Assembly: GCA_002189035.1 (NCBI GenBank)
Contig: NEEC01000025.1
Location: 62,001-126,000 of the forward strand
DNA length: 64,000 bases
From: Utricularia gibba
Lineage: Eukaryota > Streptophyta > Magnoliopsida > Lamiales > Lentibulariaceae
Direction of reading: 5' to 3'
The translations under genes were made by a program, and so were the position numbers. Of this stretch, positions 60,892 through 64,000 are shown piece by piece (position 1 is the first letter of the stretch; each line of letters opens with the position of its first letter). Below the pieces are notes generated by a model, which saw only the letters and a list, made by a program, of their open reading frames with translations, was not told where the DNA came from and ran no database searches.

Positions 60892-62525
60892 ATGGTAGCT
60901 GAAGCCGCGGTGGCTGTAACGGAGACTATAGCGTCGGCGCTTGATTTGCCGGCTGCAGGAGTTGTAAGCTCTTCTTTCGATTCCCTTGTGCGCTATGATT
61001 TCTTCGCGACTGAAACTGCTTGTTCAGGGTGTTCCGACTGAAACTGCTTGTGATTTGAATCGTGTATATTGCGTAGTTCTTTAATTGCGAAAGCGCTTCT
61101 GTATGATCTCTTTCATTTACTTGGTTGTAGCCGTTTGTAGCGCAAGCAGGACGGTGGGTTTAGGAAGGTTATCTTTAAGGGCTGATCTGACTGGGGAACG
61201 CGTGATAATATATTCATTGAATAGATTTGATGACGGCAGAATTTTTTTTTTTTTTTTTTTTTTTTTGATCAGGGGTTTATGAGTTTTGGGGTTGCCGATA
61301 ACAATTTTCTTTAATCTTCTCTCAGGATGTTGAGTATTCTGAAGCTCGTAATTCACAATACCTTCCAAGGATCCGCTCTGGAAGCTTTGTTGATATTGGA
61401 CCACGGAAGTGTATGGAAGATGAGCACATAAGGATAGATGATCTCTGCAATCACTTGGGATCGATCATCAGTTTTCCTGAACCAACATCCTTCTATGGGG
61501 TAAGTGATTTCATGTTCTTACTGCCTTTTCTACTTCAGTTGGAATCTTCATGGGATTGTCACGTTTTATTTCTCTCACTATCTTTTTCTTTATCTTGTAG
61601 GTGTTTGATGGTCATGGAGGACCTGAAGCAGCGGCCTTTGTTCGAAGAAATGCAATCAGATTCTTCTTTGAGGAAACTGATTTCCCTCTATCATCGCATT
61701 GTAGCGATGCATTTCAAATGGAACTTGAGGATTCTCTGAGGAAAGCATTTCTTCAAGCAGACATAGCTTTGTCAAATGACTGCAGCATCAGTACTTCTTC
61801 GGGAACTACTGCACTGACAGCCATTGTTATTGGAAGGTACCCTTCTTTTTCCCCTTTCTGCTGCTTCATAAAGTAAAGTCCTATGCACGCCTTTTTTGTG
61901 TTAGTTTGTAATTCGCATGGGAAACTCATGTTTCTTCTGTAACTTTTCTAAGATCTTATGAATTACATGTTCCAGGCTTCTGGTGGTGGCAAACGCAGGA
62001 GACTGCCGAGCCGTTCTTTGCCGGAACGGCGAGGCAATGGATATGTCTCAAGATCACAGACCAAACTATGTAGCAGAAAGACAGCGTGTTGAGAAAATGG
62101 GTGGTTTCATCGATGAAGGTTATCTCAATGGCATTCTTGCAGTTACTCGAGCTCTTGGTGATTGGGACGTGAAGTTGCCTCGAGGATCATTCTCACCTCT
62201 CATTGCAGAACCAGAGTTTCGACAAACAATCCTCACAGAGGAGGACGAGTTCCTCATACTTGGTTGCGATGGGATCTGGGACGTGATGTCCAGCCAGCAA
62301 GCAGTCACACTGGTTCGCCGTGGACTCAGACGGCACGATGACCCTGAGCAGTGCGCCAGGGACCTCGTCATGGAAGCTCTCCGGCTGAAAACATTCGACA
62401 ACCTCACCGTGATCATTGTTTGTTTCACATCTTTCCAGCCCTACGGAAACCGGGCGAAGATTCGGCGTTGCACCCTTTCTGCCGAGGCTTTGAAGAGTTT
62501 AAAGAGCTTCTTGGAGTCCAGTTGA
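60892..62525 (+). CDS. Protein phosphatase 2C (PPM family)
   Basis: Four exons (60892-60963, 61326-61499, 61601-61836, 61976-62525) close in frame to 343 residues. PPM metal-dependent Ser/Thr phosphatase motifs are all present: [18 protein letters not shown] (metal-binding Glu/Asp), [76 protein letters not shown], and [10 protein letters not shown]. The sequence around RSGSF-DIGP-MEDEH resembles the plant PP2C27/PP2CG group rather than the clade A ABA co-receptor phosphatases, so a role in general stress signalling is likely but not certain. Intron 1 contains a T25 run at 61242-61266. The gene converges with the mTERF gene. Confidence 0.95.
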
Positions 62526-63052
62526 CTGAGCTGATCTTCGTGCTGCGTATGTGCTCCTCCACTTCTGTTTTACTTGCAGGAGGAAGCTCCCATCTTTGGG
62601 CACAGTAACACACAATAAATCGCAGCACTTGTGAAGTAAGAAATTCTTTAGGCATTGAGGCACACCTGCTGTTGCTTACAGCGGTGGATGTACATATGTA
62701 TTGGCTGCTGCTTGGCAGATGCAACAAATGTGCACTGAGTTGGATGATTATATTTATGTCTCCTGTGGCTACACAGTTCTGCTTTGTAATACTGATCAAA
62801 CTTCAGTGTTGTAAAGTTTGACAAGAATACAACACAAATATCCACAATGACCTGCTTTGCCTTCCCTCTGTCTTCTAGAACTACCTGAAAGGGGTGGAGA
62901 TGGGAAATCAGCCTCTGAGATAACATGATCTCAGTTCACAATCTCAATTCAAATGATGGCTTTATTGCTGATTTTCAGCAAACACCATCATTTAGACAAG
63001 AAGATGAGGGAGGCCACTTGGAGTTTCCTTCATCTCAAAATTGTGATGATCA
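62526..63052. other. Convergent 3' flanks of PP2C and mTERF genes
   Basis: No coding exon is supported. Small frames on both strands have no family similarity; this is most likely overlapping 3'UTR sequence. Confidence 0.4.
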
Positions 63053-64000
63053 TCAGAAGGGGAAGCCCTTGGTGATGTTCTTTTTGGAGGAATCAGCTAG
63101 CAGGCGAACACACTTTGCATTCTGGTAAGCCTTCGTCAACTCCTCAGCTACTCCATGGATATGGCACTTGATAAAGGCTGAGATGAAACGGTCATCCGAC
63201 ATCCTAAGTGCTCTCAAAAGAGATGGTCCTTTTATTCGAGGCTCCAGTCCCATGTCGTCAAGCAAGCAACCAATCTGAAATCGGGGTCTCAGTTGGCTCT
63301 CCAGATTTGAGTGCAGCAAAAACGGATGGCTAAGCACTACATGGACCGGTAGCTTCATGGTTCCAATGACGAAAGTCATGTTCCTCTGAACCTTATCAAC
63401 TGAGAGTGTCAGCACAACAGGAGAGCGCCCTATCAGATGAAATATCTCCTCTTCAGAGAGACCAAACTTCTCCAAGTTTGTAATCTTTTCACGGATTGTC
63501 TCCAGACGTGAGACAGCAAACAGGGAAACCACATGTTTGTACATCTTTGAGTCCACTGGAACACCTGTTTTCCGTATAAACTGCAGTTTCTCATCATCAA
63601 TACTGGATCTCGGAATCAGGGTTGGGCGAGTCAGGAGCACCTTGATCATGTCCGGTTTGGTGAACCCCAGAGACTCATACATGGAAATGACATCCTTCAG
63701 TTTTTCATGGAAATCATTAGTGAGGAGAGAAGGATTCCTCACCATGGCCTTGACAAGAACTTCTCTCGAACCAAATGTGTCTTCCAGGTATTGGAGGCGA
63801 TCTTTCAATGACAAATTAAACTTGGAGATAAGGAGACGAGGTCGACAATGAACCATCCTCACCAGCTGAGAAGAGTTGATACCCAAATAAGACAATACTT
63901 CAAGCTTCGACTGTAGCATACTGGTGCAGTATCTCCGAAGTGTAGGGCAGCGCTGGAAAATCTTGGAAATGTCACTATCGCTACATCCCCATTGTTTGAA
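63053..64000 (-). CDS. mTERF domain protein, 5' end outside the window
   Basis: The frame is open from the window's right edge (64000) to the TGA at 63053, about 315 residues; the first in-frame Met seen (63919) is not the start, because the reading continues upstream in the same family style (DISKIFQRCPTLRRYC). mTERF repeats of about 30 residues with the leucine/proline pattern recur: VLSYLGINSSQLVRMVHCRPRLL, FGSREVLVKAMVRNPSLL, LGFTKPDMIKVLLTRPTL, FGLSEEEIFHLIGRSPVVLTLSVDK. mTERFs are organellar nucleic-acid-binding proteins acting in transcription termination, intron splicing or ribosome assembly. The target organelle cannot be told without the N-terminus. No intron is seen in the visible part, as is usual for plant mTERFs. 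Confidence 0.93.
   Translation of the reverse strand, partial: FKQWGCSDSDISKIFQRCPTLRRYCTSMLQSKLEVLSYLGINSSQLVRMVHCRPRLLISKFNLSLKDRLQYLEDTFGSREVLVKAMVRNPSLLTNDFHEKLKDVISMYESLGFTKPDMIKVLLTRPTLIPRSSIDDEKLQFIRKTGVPVDSKMYKHVVSLFAVSRLETIREKITNLEKFGLSEEEIFHLIGRSPVVLTLSVDKVQRNMTFVIGTMKLPVHVVLSHPFLLHSNLESQLRPRFQIGCLLDDMGLEPRIKGPSLLRALRMSDDRFISAFIKCHIHGVAEELTKAYQNAKCVRLLADSSKKNITKGFPF

Noticed and set aside
1-64000. CRISPR arrays, tRNA/rRNA genes, long terminal repeats, transposase genes
   Set aside because: None found on either strand by eye: no repeat-spacer pattern, no tRNA B-box with arms, no long direct or inverted repeats, no transposase or reverse transcriptase motifs.

Overview
The window is nuclear DNA from a flowering plant, almost certainly a eudicot. 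Genes are rich in short introns with GT/AG borders, intergenic DNA is AT-rich, and the protein set is plant-specific: CP12, a GUN1-type PPR-SMR protein, a DWARF27-like protein, PADRE/DUF4228, DUF1645, an LLM-type GATA factor and an mTERF protein. The species cannot be fixed from sequence alone. I support 20 protein genes. I saw no rRNA, tRNA, CRISPR array or intact transposon. Exon borders were read by hand from splice sites, reading phase and family similarity. For the multi-exon genes the summed exons close in frame, except where noted.

Layout. 1-4.3 kb: a 3'-truncated PLAC8/CNR6-like gene (-), a small UCP031279-like gene (-), a B-class GATA factor (-). 5.8-15.3 kb: importin-alpha (-), a divergent PLP aminotransferase (+), CTP synthase (-). 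17-29.5 kb, all on +: DUF1645, ERdj3B, a PLIP-type plastid lipase, SAR1 GTPase, DUF4228. 29.8-38 kb: MSH6 (-) divergent from a P-class PPR gene (+). 39.5-55.6 kb: a BRWD/PHIP-like WD40-bromodomain gene (-), CP12 (-), a PAPA-1/zf-HIT INO80-subunit gene (-), RH24/DDX42 helicase (+). 55.8-64 kb: D27-like (-) divergent from GUN1 (+), a PP2C phosphatase (+), and a 5'-truncated mTERF gene (-).

Three observations stand out. First, five otherwise intact genes (CNR6-like, CTP synthase, PAPA-1-like, RH24 twice, GUN1) carry six single-base losses. Most or all lie in homopolymer runs, and each is repaired by adding one base. This looks like a systematic sequence or assembly error rather than gene death. 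Second, the stretch from DUF1645 to RH24 interleaves genes that, from memory, sit in two separate Arabidopsis segments (At3g62.4-62.6 and At2g47.3-47.4), so it looks like an unfractionated ancestral block. Third, several promoters carry elements that fit their genes: a CCAAT-N10-CACG ER-stress element before ERdj3B, an adjacent G-box and I-box before CP12, and E2F-like sites plus a TGGGCY cluster between MSH6 and the PPR gene.

Functionally this is a housekeeping and plastid-rich gene neighbourhood, not an operon-like system. I did not find a clearly novel biological system.
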